NCBI GenBank assembly: GCA_032622095.1
Contig: CP136067.1
Coordinates: 196,752,052 to 196,816,051, forward strand
Origin: Siphonodentalium dalli
Lineage: Eukaryota > Mollusca > Scaphopoda > Gadilida > Siphonodentaliidae
Direction of reading: 5' to 3'
Length of the DNA stretch: 64,000 nucleotides
Shown here: positions 12,101 through 22,864 of the stretch, one piece after another
How positions within the stretch are numbered: position 1 is the stretch's first letter
Layout: every line of letters starts with the position of its first letter
The notes under the pieces: model-generated
The model's input: only the letters and a program-made list of their open reading frames with translations
What the model was told of the DNA's origin: nothing
The model's database searches: none
Translations under genes and position numbers: made by a program

Positions 12101-12648
12101 ATAATCGATATTCTATTCTACGATAATCTATATTCTATTCGGCGATAACCTATATTCTATTCGGCGATAATCTATATTCTATTCGGCGATAATCTATATT
12201 CTATTCTGCGATAATCTATATTCTATTCTACGATAATCTATATTCTATTCGGCGATAATCTATATTCTATTCGGCGATAATCTATATTCTATTCGGCGAT
12301 AATCTATATTCTATTCGGCGATAATCTATATTCTATTCTACGATAATCTATATTCTATTCTGCGATAATCTATATTCTATTCTACGATAATCTATAATCT
12401 ATTCTGCGATAATCTATATTCTATTCGGCGATAATCTATATTCTATTCGGCGATAATCTATATTCTATTCTGCGATAATCTATATTCTATTCGGCGATAA
12501 TCTATATTCTATTCGGCGATAATCTATATTCTATTCGGCGATAATCTATATTCTATTCTACGATAATCTATATTCTGTTCTGCGATAATCGATATTCTAT
12601 TCGGCGATAATCTATATTCTATTCTGTGATAATCGATATTCTATTCGG
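9181..12648. repeat. 22-bp AT-rich satellite, ~157 copies
   Basis: The unit is TCTGCGATAATCTATATTCT plus AT. Sites 3-4 vary (TCTGCG, TCGGCG, TCTACG) and CTATAT alternates with CGATAT or TGATAT. TCTGCG dominates the left half, TCGGCG the right half. A rare ATGCTGCG variant recurs at 9784, 10290, 10488, 10729 and 10971, that is at spacings of 506, 198, 241 and 242 bp. These are 23, 9, 11 and 11 units (one unit has lost a base), which shows higher-order duplication. Confidence 0.97.
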
Positions 12649-12883
12649 CTAGTTGACGATAGTTATCGACAGGTTCCACGAATACACCGATGGCCGTCGA
12701 GGCAACACAACTAGTTGACTATAAGCATATCTACATTTAAAATAAAGTTTTGGGTAAAAATTGAAGAAATTGAAACCATACATATATATCTATCCGTTAT
12801 TGTCCATGGTTAAAGATTCGCGGTTACGGATAGAATAGCTCAAGGGATCATTGTCACCACATCCAGAGTTGGGAATAGGTGCT

Positions 12884-13089
12884 TTTGGGTACCCAGCTTG
12901 ATCTTTGCGGTGTTATGTTACATATGTTTTCGTAAATCATAAAGTTATATCACCGAGAAAAAGCAATTGTTAGTCATAAATATCAATTTTAAAGATGATT
13001 AACCATGCGCCATTTGATAGCATGTGATATTTATTCAACATATGTCTGTGCACAAAAGAATGCAAAGGTCAAGCTGGGTACCCAAAAAA
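12884..13089. mobile_element. Short MITE with 26-bp inverted ends
   Basis: TTTTGGGTACCCAGCTTGAT plus CTTTGC at the left is repeated inverted as GCAAAG GTCAAGCTGGGTACCCAAAA at the right, one mismatch. About 206 bp, no coding capacity. A further GGGTACCC sits just outside at 13104. Target duplication not resolved. Confidence 0.6.
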
Positions 13090-13402
13090 CCTTTTCCTAT
13101 ATAGCTGGGTACCCGGCACACCTAAATATGGCGACGGTGCCGCTTCAGCGTAAGTATATGTATACGCATAACTTGGTGACGACGCACACTGCCCTACAAC
13201 TGTAATAATCGTAGCTGGTAACCGTGAGTTTGCGAAACCTCTCTTTCGATGAAGGAAGTTTAAAAACGACAACGCTAACACAAGTTATTAAATACATATC
13301 GTGGATTTATTTCATCGAATAAAACCAACCAGTTAGTGTCCAAACTCTATATTATATCCCCATTGGAAGAATGCAGCAATAAACTAAGATTGTCGAATAT
13401 TC

Positions 13403-13924
13403 CACCCCTGGTCAAGTGATCCTGCTAATGTGCTATGATGAGGTTGGGTCCTGCTGAATTGCTCTGATGCTGTTATGGCAAACTGATGCTGTTAACAAAA
13501 AGTACCGTTATATTTTTTAATTTATAATTTTTCGCGGTGTTCCGATAATCTGAACATATCCAGGAAAAGCCATTATGCGTATCAAACATTCAAAAACATA
13601 TCTATTGCGAAATTTTGTTTATATTGGGTATTAGTTGTTGAAAATCGACTATAATCAAGATGGTTATTCACATCGTTTTAGAAACACCAGCGCAGACATT
13701 ATTATATTTTTCAAAATTATATATGTTCTTGAATGTTTCTTACACACACTGTTTTTTTTTTATCTCAATTCGCTCGGATTAGCCAAACACGGTGAAAATG
13801 ACAACTCTAGAAAAAATAACGGTACTTTTTTGTTAACGGCATCATTTTGCCCTTCCCGCATCATAGCAATACAACAGGACCATCAGCATCATAGCATATT
13901 ATCAGGACCACTTGACCAGGGGTG
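13403..13924. mobile_element. MITE with ~115-bp TIRs
   Basis: Left arm 13403-13520 and right arm 13812-13924 are inverted copies: CACCCCTGGTCAAGTG, GATCCTG, TGCTATGATG, GCTGTTAACAAAAAGTACCG. The ~290-bp centre is AT-rich and holds no gene. I cannot assign a superfamily because no clear target duplication is visible. The downstream stretch 13925-14777 shows no recognisable feature. Confidence 0.75.
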
Positions 13925-14777
13925 TACTCCAACCGCATCGACTGTACCTTTTCAGAGAATACATTGGTTGAACTACGCACGAATGTAAATATGTATAAGT
14001 TTGGCATAAACATTATGACCATGATTGCGACAATAGTCACTGCGTAATAGTGACGCTAATTTCGAACTATTTGGATTTCAGATTTATAAAAATAACTTAT
14101 GTTGGCACGATTATTCGTTATTCCGATCGGAACACCTCAGAGGAGTGCTTCACATCACGTAAAATTAATCATTCTTAATTACCATTAATTACTAATCATT
14201 CGTTCGCCAAAGGGAATTGTTAACGGCACGAATGGCCTTGACTGGAGGTTATAATTTATAAATAACAGTTACCAAATTATGAAAATTTCCTCAAGAATAT
14301 ACAAGTAGTATAGTATAATGATAGTACGAATACAATCTTATCCACAAGACACACTTGTGCGAGCCGACCGTTTATTTATTTATTACAGGATCCTACCCTT
14401 ATTCCATTCAATAAACCCATTCTATAAATTGTGATATTAAACGTTCATTTAATAACAGGAAATAGTGCCAAATGACCTTTGACTTCCAGTTTGTCGTCTA
14501 TTTACATTCCGTAAGCTACGTCTCCAAATACTATGGTTCCAATATATTTCCAACAAACTATAATGAATGAAGAGTTTGAACAGTTATGCCATTAAATATA
14601 CGCCATTAAACACGCCATAGAGTCTTTATTTATCTGGGACTATTTCTTTACGCGGGCAAACAACGCAAAGTTATGTGAAACGTCATCGCATGGCTTACAA
14701 AAGCTGATGTTTGTTTCGCGTCCCGTTTGTTGATTTAAGTATGTTTTGTCTAGGTTTTGGATCATGTAATAAATAGA

Positions 14778-14933
14778 ATCTACAACTCGTCTCCAGTTTA
14801 TAGCGGAAATTACAAAACTCGTCCAGTAAATTAGGTCTTGACCTCGCCAAAGGCTCGGTCCAGACCTAATTTACTGGACTCGTTTTGTAAATTCCGCTAT
14901 AAACTGGGAACTCGTTGTAGATCCTTTATATAC
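14778..14933. mobile_element. Foldback element (156-bp hairpin)
   Basis: Arms 14778-14838 and 14862-14933 are near-perfect inverse copies (ATCTACAACTCG, CCAGTTTATAGCGGAA, CAGTAAATTAGGTCT) around a 23-bp loop. It overlaps the distal end of the frame at 14871-15159, whose C-terminal residues and stop are supplied by the hairpin. Confidence 0.85.
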
Positions 14934-14942
14934 AGCACATAC

Positions 14943-15159
14943 AGAGTATGCGATAAGCAAAACACTCAACGCCGTGGTTATTAGTTTTTTCTGAGATTGA
15001 TTCACGGCGAACCATTCAACACCGATATATTGAATCGTGAAATTAACGAGAGCTATATAGAACGGTATGTTGTTCACAACATGATACAGTTTAAGTCCAG
15101 TTTTTGCAACATAATTTTTTTTGATGGAATAAGTCCATAAACCCTCCATAAACAACATA
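14943..15159 (-). CDS. Candidate internal exon of a membrane protein
   Basis: The minus strand offers a pyrimidine-rich 3' splice site ending GCTTATTTTTAG at 15160 and a consensus 5' splice donor GTATGT starting at 14942, enclosing 217 nt with one open frame. The translation has two hydrophobic stretches (NIPFYIALVNFTIQYIGV and LITTALSVLLIAYS), consistent with membrane helices. The family was not recognised. Without the donor the frame would run into the foldback at 14778-14933 and stop at 14871. The intron side of the acceptor is also present, inverted, near 17490-17565, but the exon is not. No neighbouring exon is certain, so this may be chance. Confidence 0.3.
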
Positions 15160-16445
15160 CTAAAAATAAGCAATAATCGGAGAAAAAGGGAAATAGGCGA
15201 ATTTCGTGAAATAAATTTGGGAAAATTTGATCAAATCATCAATTTATGGATTAGCATACATGTATTTATATAAATCAAATTCACAAGTCCTACAAATATC
15301 AAGTCCATTGTGTCGACCTCAATTTCCTGAATCCAGAACTGAAAACCATTCTCCGATTCGTTAAGTATTTTTCGAGTTGTGTGATAAAAGTTTATCTGAC
15401 TTCGAAAATGACGAACGTGTGCATCTATGATTAAGAAAAAGATCACATTCTCAAACAAAATGTGTGTTCCATTGTATGGACTTAGCCAAATTTGCCTCTG
15501 ACACAGAACTCGTGTGATGAAATGCATATTTGAGGTCATGTAACTCAATAATTTGATATCCGTATGACCTGCACTTCTTATAACCTTTTAAGTAAAGGTA
15601 TTAACAAAACATTGTTTAATAAAATCATATTATGGCCCTTTGAAACCTTAGTCTTAACCCTTTACCCAACAGAACGGCCCTGTGCCAATGCAGTATCTTA
15701 TATATGCGAGTCGACCATAGGTCGCCTCGCATATATAAGAGAATGCATTGGCTTAACATATTAAAAATGATAAAATTGTCAAAGAATGTAGATAAATATT
15801 ATAAAAATTGTTAAAAAATGTAAGAAAAAATTATATAATTGTTAAAGAATGTAAGAAAAAACGGTAAAAAGTGTTAAAAAAAGATTTTTTTTAGGCCAAT
15901 GCATTCTCTTATATATGAGAGGCGACCTATGGTCGACTCGCATATATAAGAGAATGCATTCGCACAGGGCATAACTGTAAACATCACAATGTGGTCAATG
16001 AACCGGTTCCAATGATATCCATATTTGTATGGTGTTATTGAGACAGAAGATATTTTAGGCTGTTGAAGCTTTATTTGGGCGTTTTTGGCCGTTTTGTTGG
16101 GTAAAGGGTTAACTTGTTTCCAAAAATGCCATTTTGATGCATTTTTGTCCATTCTAAAAGGTTTTGGGGCATAAATATAAAAAAACAATGGGTGTTTTAA
16201 TGTGTAAAATTATTTGTACATTCCTCCCGCAACACTTTGGTGTTGAAAAATTAGCATTACATTGGTTATGCTATCGTATGTCACTTGATTTATCTCATTT
16301 TTCAGGAAACTCCAAATTTGAACGTTGTTACAGGGGTAGGGGAAATCATAAAATGCAATATTATCAACAAATTACAGCCATTTCAGACACAATGTTGAGT
16401 TCTTCCAGTTTGTATATATTCCTGTTGCATTATGAAACAGCTTAA
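15160..16445 (+). repeat. Inverted duplication, left arm
   Basis: Matches the reverse complement of 16560-17565 along nearly its whole length, once the TTAA-flanked MITE at 15658-16108 is removed. Shared blocks include AAATAAATTTGGGAAAATTT, TTTGTAGGACTTGTGAATTT (inverted), GGACTTAGCCAAATTTGCCT and AACTCCAAATTTGAACG. Short frames inside show no recognisable protein. Confidence 0.8.
15654..16112. mobile_element. piggyBac-type MITE, copy 1
   Basis: TTAA at 15654-15657 and 16109-16112 flank a 451-bp element with inverted ends CCCTTTACCCAACAGAACGG and CCGTTTTGTTGGGTAAAGGG. TTAA target duplication and termini beginning CCC are typical of the piggyBac superfamily. Two 70-bp palindromic cassettes (15683-15752, 15895-15962) occupy the left half, and ~130 bp of unique sequence lies before the right end. 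The opposite arm of the inverted duplication has no element at the corresponding place (~16924). No transposase. Confidence 0.9.
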
Positions 16446-16559
16446 TATGTTAATGGACGTTTATTTATAATTGTGTGGCTATGTTGTATAAAAACAATCC
16501 CAAAATGCCAATTTGACATTTCACTGCCAAATTACGACAAAAGAAGAAGAAGATTATAG

Positions 16560-17565
16560 CTCTGTCAATGAACATAAAACAGGAAGTGTTAAATTATGTA
16601 CGAATAAAACAATGTAAGCAGAAGCTGTTAATATGAAGTTTTGTGCTTCAAGATGCATTATTTTGAAGTTTTTGTTGAAATGCTTTTCTCTATACAGCAT
16701 TTTTCTGCCGTTCAAATTTGGAGTTAGCATCCCGAATGATGAGTAAAATCCAGTGACATTCATTGTTATAAGCATTGAAATGCTATTTTCTCAACAAACA
16801 AACGATTTAAGAGGAAAGATAACATATTTTTACAAAATAAACTTTCATTCGTTTTTCTGATTATACACAATAACCTTTAAAAATTGACAAATACTTCCTA
16901 CAATAGCATTTTCTGAAAAGAGGCTAGACTAAGAGTTATTATAGGGCCATAATTGAATTTTCTTCACCAATATATTTGGAAATTCCTTCAGAATTTGTTC
17001 AATCTAATATTCTTAACAGGTTGTGAGAAAGGCAGAGCATATGGCTATTAATTTATTGAGTTGCATGACCTCAAATATGGCATTTCATCACGCAAATTCT
17101 TTGTCAGAGGCAAATTTGGCTAAGTCCGTACAATGGAACACACATTTTGTTTGAGAATATTTTATTCTTCTTAATCATAGATGTACACATTAATCAATCA
17201 TTTTTGTGCTTTATATAGTGAGGGAAATACTTAAACAGTGAAAAAGTCCTTAATTTTGCTCTAGTTTTTAAAATCATTAACCATAAAATACGGCATTTGG
17301 CCCATTCTGCGAAATTGAGTCTCCGAAATCAGGTAAACTCGCGTTTTTGAAGACATACAACTCGAAAAATACTTAACGAATCTGAGAATGATTTTCAGTT
17401 CTGGATGCGCGACAAATTAGGCATGATATTTGTAGGACTTGTGAATTTGAAGTTTTATATACATTCCTGAAAATCCATATATTGATGATTTGACTAAATT
17501 TTCCCAAATTTATTTCACGAAATTCACCAATTTCCCTTTTCCCGATTATTGTTGATTTTTAGTAT
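16560..17565 (-). repeat. Inverted duplication, right arm
   Basis: Reverse complement of 15160-16445 minus the MITE, with a ~110-bp extra segment near 17190-17310. The similarity ends at TTTTTAGTATGT, exactly where the candidate exon of the left arm would begin. The spacer between the arms (about 16446-16559) is plain AT-rich sequence. Confidence 0.8.
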
Positions 17566-17569
17566 GTAT

Positions 17570-17575
17570 TTTATT
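17570..17575 (-). terminator. Polyadenylation signal AATAAA
   Basis: AATAAA on the minus strand, about 120 bp beyond the stop codon of the exon ending at 17694. Appropriately placed for that transcript, but the region is AT-rich and such hexamers are common. Confidence 0.45.
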
Positions 17576-17693
17576 TTAATGTGTATATAACTTATATTGT
17601 AGTTACTGTATTTGCAACTGCCGCCATTGGTCTATTGCAATAAATCATATTATCTTAACTTATCTTAGTGGGTAGACATACATTGAGGGGGAG

Positions 17694-19183
17694 CTATTTA
17701 TATTGGCAGAATTCTCTTTTGACAGGTGTTTTGGATTCATAATTATTATTTAAATGTAATACCTCGTGATCTACACAGAGACGAGTGACACCATCATAAT
17801 GTGTCCATGCACTAATCGTACACACCTTCTGCGTTCTTGATGACTCGGGAAGTTCCAACATTTCCTGTACAGAACATTCTGCATGTGGGTTCTTTAATAT
17901 CACAGACGAGTCAACGGAACCATATGAAAAGCGCCACCTAGCTAACCGAGAACCGGTCAGGGGCGACGATCCGCAAGGAGGATCCACGGTGTTTCTATTT
18001 ATAGAAGGGTCAAAGTGCACAGTGTGTGGCGCATCCGGTGGAATCCGATACAGAGATGAAAGGCTTGAGCTACCTGAATCACTATCCTGACAGACATGTC
18101 TATGTGGTTGGCACGATTCTGATAAGCACGGAAGCGCACCAAGGTCGTTTTCAAGGTCGCGCAGCGATGTTCCTCTGAGGTCGCGCAGTTCTATTTCGTC
18201 CCCCACGTGACCCGTTCGTTCTTTAATCGCAGAAGAAGTCGCACGGAAGGCCTCCGATGCCGCCTCGACTAACTTCTTGAGGTCATCATCGGAACTGGAT
18301 AAGGAAAATCTCGAGTCGTCCGTGAATTTGGTTGCCCCGGCAACAATATTGGGTTCGCTAGCGTAGAGAGGGCCGCCTATATGGAGTTCGTTCTTAATAT
18401 GGCTAACACCCGCTTCGACGAACCGAACACCTCTGTATTCAACTGAAGGCCGACGACCAAACTGATGAGCACATCTCTCCTCAACAAATGAGTTTCCAGT
18501 GTCCCCCAATTTGAAACTTCTTAAAACAGTTGAGGTATCGCCACCACATTGCCCAGCAATGGGGTTAATATCAAGACTTTCACTGAGCAATAGATTGTGT
18601 TCTTCTGTGTTTTCCTCTCTCTTCGTTTGTTGCATTGCACTACCGTGGTATTCAACTGGAACTGACTCGCTGTCATATTTCGCAAATTTCACACAACCGT
18701 TTGATTTCGAATATTGTCTCGCTTTGGAAAATGAAAACGGATATTTCGGTTTAGACTTCCGTTGCCAAATTGGTTCGGCTCGAACACTTTTTGAGCATGC
18801 GCCAGCTTGGTTGCAATGGCATCCGGGTCTTTTCAAGCGAACTGGGCTCCGTAACAGACTATCACACGAGCTTGCCGACAAACCATCATGCGTCACGTGA
18901 CCGGGAGAACTTTCCACGGACCAAATCACGGGAGAATCTCGCGAGAATTTCACAACACTCGACTTTGCAGGGCATATCACATTTGAAGTAGTTGCTCTCA
19001 GAAGAGGTGAACCATCGACGCTCGAATCGCCACCGCATTCTGTAGACTCGGTCCCTTGGTAACCTTCTGGGTCACCATGGCAACCCCCTGGATCTGATGG
19101 TTCATAAGTTTCTGGGAGCTTCTCGCCGAAAAGTGGATACATGAACACAGCTTGAACGTAGGTCGGTGGTGGAGCTCTTGGTC
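17694..19183 (-). CDS. Terminal exon of an uncharacterised protein with a PPxY motif
   Basis: This is the only long frame in the window that is neither a repeat nor a transposon. It is about 496 codons with mixed composition, GC-richer than its surroundings. A splice acceptor (TATATCTTTCATTGTAG) ends at 19184, so the coding exon most likely starts at 19183 and not at the in-frame ATG at 19235. The first residues are PRAPPPTYVQAVFMYPLFGE, where PPTY is a PPxY motif of the kind that binds WW domains. The rest is rich in Ser, Asp, Glu and Gly with a histidine/cysteine patch (GCHCNQAGACS), an acidic SSSDDDLKKLVEAASEAF helix and many charged stretches; no membrane span is visible. It resembles a cytoplasmic or disordered tail. 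I recognise no family. Upstream exons would lie beyond 19.2 kb and were not identified. A polyadenylation signal follows at 17575. Confidence 0.7.
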
Positions 19184-19320
19184 CTACAATGAAAGATATA
19201 TAATTCGATTTAGACGCTGATTTACATTTGCACACACAGAGTAATTCTACATGAACACAGCTTGAGCGTATGTCGACGATGAAAGATGTATTATTCCAAT
19301 TAGACTTTGAGTTGCAGACT
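19138..19320 (-). repeat. Partial tandem duplication across the exon boundary
   Basis: ACATGAACACAGCTTGAACG plus the intron side AATGAAAGATATATAATTCGA (19138-19225) is repeated at 19250-19318 as ACATGAACACAGCTTGAGCG and GATGAAAGATGTATTATTCC, lacking the ~20 bases containing the acceptor and first proline codons. The second copy therefore lacks the splice acceptor. Confidence 0.7.
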
Positions 19321-19467
19321 TCAAATATCTGTATGATTGATTATTGCATGTGAGCTAATTGCATGCTGTTTACAGGCATATTTCGGTAGCATTGATAGAG
19401 GTGGAACTACAGAGTTTATACTTCGCATAGTTACTATAGTTAACTGTGGTAAAGATGAATTTTATAA

Positions 19468-19816
19468 TTAAAGATATATAATCCGAATTAACGCTCCTAA
19501 ATTACTATAGTTCTTTGTCATCGGGAGTAAGCAATATTTGATTCGAGTCGAGGAAGCCACCCATCAAATCTCAGAGTTATCAGATATCGATTTGTGAAAT
19601 ATGTTGTTTTTCACAACCTGGAATAGTTGGAGCCTAGCAAATATTCGAAAAGCCGACCGAAATATTCTCGATACCAAATTTCCGTTTTGGAAAATGTTAT
19701 AATAGAGTTGACAGAGGTTAGCTTTATGTGATATATAACTAAAGCGTCTTTTGAAGAAATGTTGTTATTGGACTCTGATGATATGGGGACCATCGAATCA
19801 GATTATGTACCTTTAA
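19468..19816 (+). mobile_element. MITE family M-C, copy 1 (diverged)
   Basis: Ends TTAAAG ATATATAATCCGAATTAACG and its inverse GATTATGTACCTTTAA. Conserved inner blocks ACGCTCCTAAATTACTAT, CCACCCATCAAA, CAGATATCGATTT and GAAGAAATGTTGTT match copies at 20714, 29681 and 57594. Confidence 0.7.
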
Positions 19817-19959
19817 TACTAAATTTATTAATGATCTTTCAGGCACTTATAGTTTTCTGTATCGAAATGCCTGCGAAAAATGCCAGGGTAATTTTGCGAG
19901 TGTGTGAACGCGCGGCCTTATCGGCAACACAACACGACCTGCATGAACAGAAGGGCTGC

Positions 19960-20271
19960 ATTTAACCATTCCATGACTGGAGCTTCCTGTAGGGAGCCCC
20001 ATACACGTGGCAGCTTGTATTGCTGAGTGTCGTCTGCTCATGTCTGTAAGAGGCTCCATAAGGTTAGTTTAACCATTCCATGACACGATCATTCTGAACA
20101 GAAGGGCTGCATTTAACCATTCCATGACTTGAGCTTCCTGTGGGGAGCCCCATACAGGTGGCAGCTTGTGTTGCTGAGTGTCGTCTGCTCATGTCTGTGA
20201 GGGGCTCCATAATGGTAGTTTATATAATTAACCATTCAATGACATGATCAGTGTGAACAGAAGGGCTGCTT
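19960..20271 (+). repeat. Two-and-a-half copies of a ~150-bp hairpin repeat
   Basis: The unit starts GAACAGAAGGGCTGCATTTA and ACCATTCCATGACT, followed by GGGAGCCCCATACA, GAGTGTCGTCTGCTCATGTC and GGGGCTCCATAA. Starts are near 19944, 20095 and 20255, the last running into the element at 20272. The inner GAGCCCC...GGGGCTC hairpin with CGTCTGCTCATGT is also found at 5576-5640 in an unrelated MITE. Confidence 0.8.
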
Positions 20272-20540
20272 TTAACCATTCCATGCATGACTGGAGCCTC
20301 CTGAAATTTTGCGAAAAACCTGTGCCAAGGAATTCTCTTATATATACGAGTCTACCATAGGAGCCTCGCACATATAAGAGAATACATTGGCTTAACAATA
20401 TTTACATTTACCTTGTAAGCCAGTGCATTCTCTTATATATATGCGATGCACCCTGTGGGAGACTCGCATATATAAGAAAATGCACTGGCACATGATCGTT
20501 AATGCTGCCGCAGCGGACCTCCCGTCATGAAAAGGCTAAC
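20272..20540. mobile_element. Palindrome-bearing MITE, TTAACC(A/G)TTCCATGACT type, copy 1
   Basis: The left end TTAACCATTCCATGCATGAC is matched by a degenerate right end GTCATGAAAAGGCTAA. Inside are two diverged 70-bp palindromic cassettes (about 20329-20393 and 20419-20491). A better preserved copy lies at 60150-60391. Confidence 0.7.
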
Positions 20541-20713
20541 TCCAAGGCTAATGTCATTCCACAGAAAATAAAACAACAGCATTCACTGGAAAAAGTAATT
20601 TAGCGCGCACGCTTGAGCATAAAATTAACCACTTAATACACACACGATTGAATAGCGAAAGATATTTAGCCGGGGTTCAAGATTATAGATATCACTTTAA
20701 AATACACTTCTCT

Positions 20714-21167
20714 TTAAAGGTACTCAATCCGATTTAACGCTCCTAAATTACTATTTCTTTGGCTTCGGGGAAAAAAATATATTTGATTCTAGTCGAGGAA
20801 CCCACCCATCAAAGCTCAGAGTGATCAGATATCGATTTTAAAAGTTTGTTATTTCAATTATTTGTGGCCCAGAAACACGCCGTCAAATGGATGGTCTAGG
20901 TCAAAATTGCGGATGAAGATGAATAACTCTAAAAACAAGTGGTAATACGACAAAATTTCGTGAATACTCAAGTGATAATACGGCCATATTTCGTTGAACA
21001 AAATGTTGATATATAACACGTTTTGGGAAATTTGATACCATGTTGGCAGTGGTTAGCATTATTTTGATGCAATTAATCGATTCTGATAACTAAAGCGTAT
21101 TTTGAAGAAATGTTGTTGTTGTATCTTGATGATATGGGGACCCTATGATCGGATTGAATACCTTTAA
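20714..21167 (+). mobile_element. MITE family M-C, copy 2
   Basis: Ends TTAAAGGTACTCAATCCGAT and ATCGGATTGAATACCTTTAA are inverted repeats with one mismatch. 454 bp, AT-rich, no coding capacity. The following 21168-22750 has no gene or repeat I can support; short frames there look random. Confidence 0.85.
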
Positions 21168-22759
21168 GACGTCAGGCGTCAATATAATCATTCCAGAAAG
21201 TAAATATATTTAGTAGTGGCTTGTTGACTGCTGTTATGGCCCTTCCGATTAATCAAGAACTCATCTTTAAATATAATCCTAACGTCGCGTGGCACCTGTT
21301 ACTCAGATCACAGGCCCCTGGGGAAAATTACTAAAATACCAATATAGACTATACCAGTGTAAATGTTCAAATCATCGATTTTGGCTAAATCCACACCCAA
21401 CTATCAAAACCCTACAAATTCTGCAAATCGATAATTGCAAGTTTGAAACCAAAATATCCGCCTTATTCTGCCTTATTAGCAATAAAATTCCCTTTCATTT
21501 GATTTATGACTTGGCGAAATCGAACGCAGTGAAGTCGAGATATGATATCGGAAAGTACCGAATTCTACCGAACAAAACGCCTCGTCAATCTGGGTGTCCG
21601 ACGACCGCCCTTTGACCTCGTTATAAAATCATACTTTCGAGCAATAAATTGTCGCGAACGTGTATTTAAACGCGATGTCATAACCTATAAAAGCTCACAT
21701 ATATTCTACAAGTCATTCCGAAGCCAACAATACCTCTTTTATTTCACCCGGTGTGTTTGTGCTCGATATTTTCAACTTTATTCATCAAACGAAATCCAGA
21801 AACTATAGACACGTCTCGAACCGAAAGTAAAACAAGATGTACGGGTCAAGGTCACGTGGAATTCCCAGAATTTTAATATTGTATCAAAGCAAATTCCAGT
21901 TATTTAACTATACTTTCAAGTTCACTTCTGTTTTTAATTCAGATAAATTGGAACAGAGAAAATTAATAATTCAAGTGTTTCTTCACTACTCTATCGGATA
22001 TCTATGCATATTTATTTTTTCAAGCCAACATTTGTGAACTTTACTCTCGATTATAGTCAACCAATCAGCAAGTCCTCAAAATTTACTGCATATGCTCGTA
22101 ACAGTTAAAATGCCATGTTTTGTGTCAATTCCGCATATTGTATGTTTGTGTGCGTTTGCGTTCGCTTCGGTCATGTTGAATGCGTGGTACTCACCCACCT
22201 CGAAAACACGCGACAGTCTCCACCACCAAATTAGGCAATGTATATCAATTTAACGCGAAAACCGGGGTATATCAAACTGTCAAACTTATCCGAACACACC
22301 ATACACACCAGCAGCAGTAGTGGCAGAGGACCCGCCTGGCCGACGTCCAAACATCCGCATAGCGCGCGGTTTATAGGACGTGACAGATAATGAATAGTTT
22401 GTCTTCGTAGAAATCGAGTGATCCTCAATAAAGGAGATTGGTTTAAGCAGACGACAGCTCGGAGAACAGAGAGCGGGACATGTAACCTGTCTAATCCATA
22501 TACTTTAGACTCGTACCTCGAGGCAAGATCAAATACCAACTTACTTTAGACTCGTACCCCGAGGCAATATCAAATACCAACTTGCCAAGGATCAATTAAA
22601 AAAGATAGCATCTATATCGTCGGAAGACAGGAGCGTAGCGGAAGGACTTGTAAAGTCTACACGCTTCATCTTCAACTTGAGAAGAATCAATTAGTCTGGT
22701 TAAGGATGTATAGTTGGATTTCCATAATGTCTTCAGTAGGGCACCTCATCCTCCCAGGA

Positions 22760-22845
22760 TCCACCGTATATATATAGATAGATATATATACGAATAATCC
22801 CGGGGCGGTTCGTGTCCATAACATATACGTGGGATCTTCAGCTTG
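22760..22845 (+). repeat. Partial copy of the 33.5-kb repeat family
   Basis: ATACGAATAATCCCGGGGCG and CATAACATATACGTGGGATC closely match the start of the 56-bp array at 33525-33610 (ATACGAATCATCCCGGGGCA, GATAACATGGATACGTGGGA). Only one unit is present here, so the array at 33.5 kb probably expanded from such a dispersed element. Confidence 0.65.
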
Positions 22846-22864
22846 ATTCATAAAACACAACTAC

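Noticed and set aside
13005-13281. Short frames of 60-120 codons throughout intergenic DNA
   Set aside because: Their number and length are what is expected by chance in AT-rich sequence read in six frames; none shows a family motif, splice context or consistent codon use.
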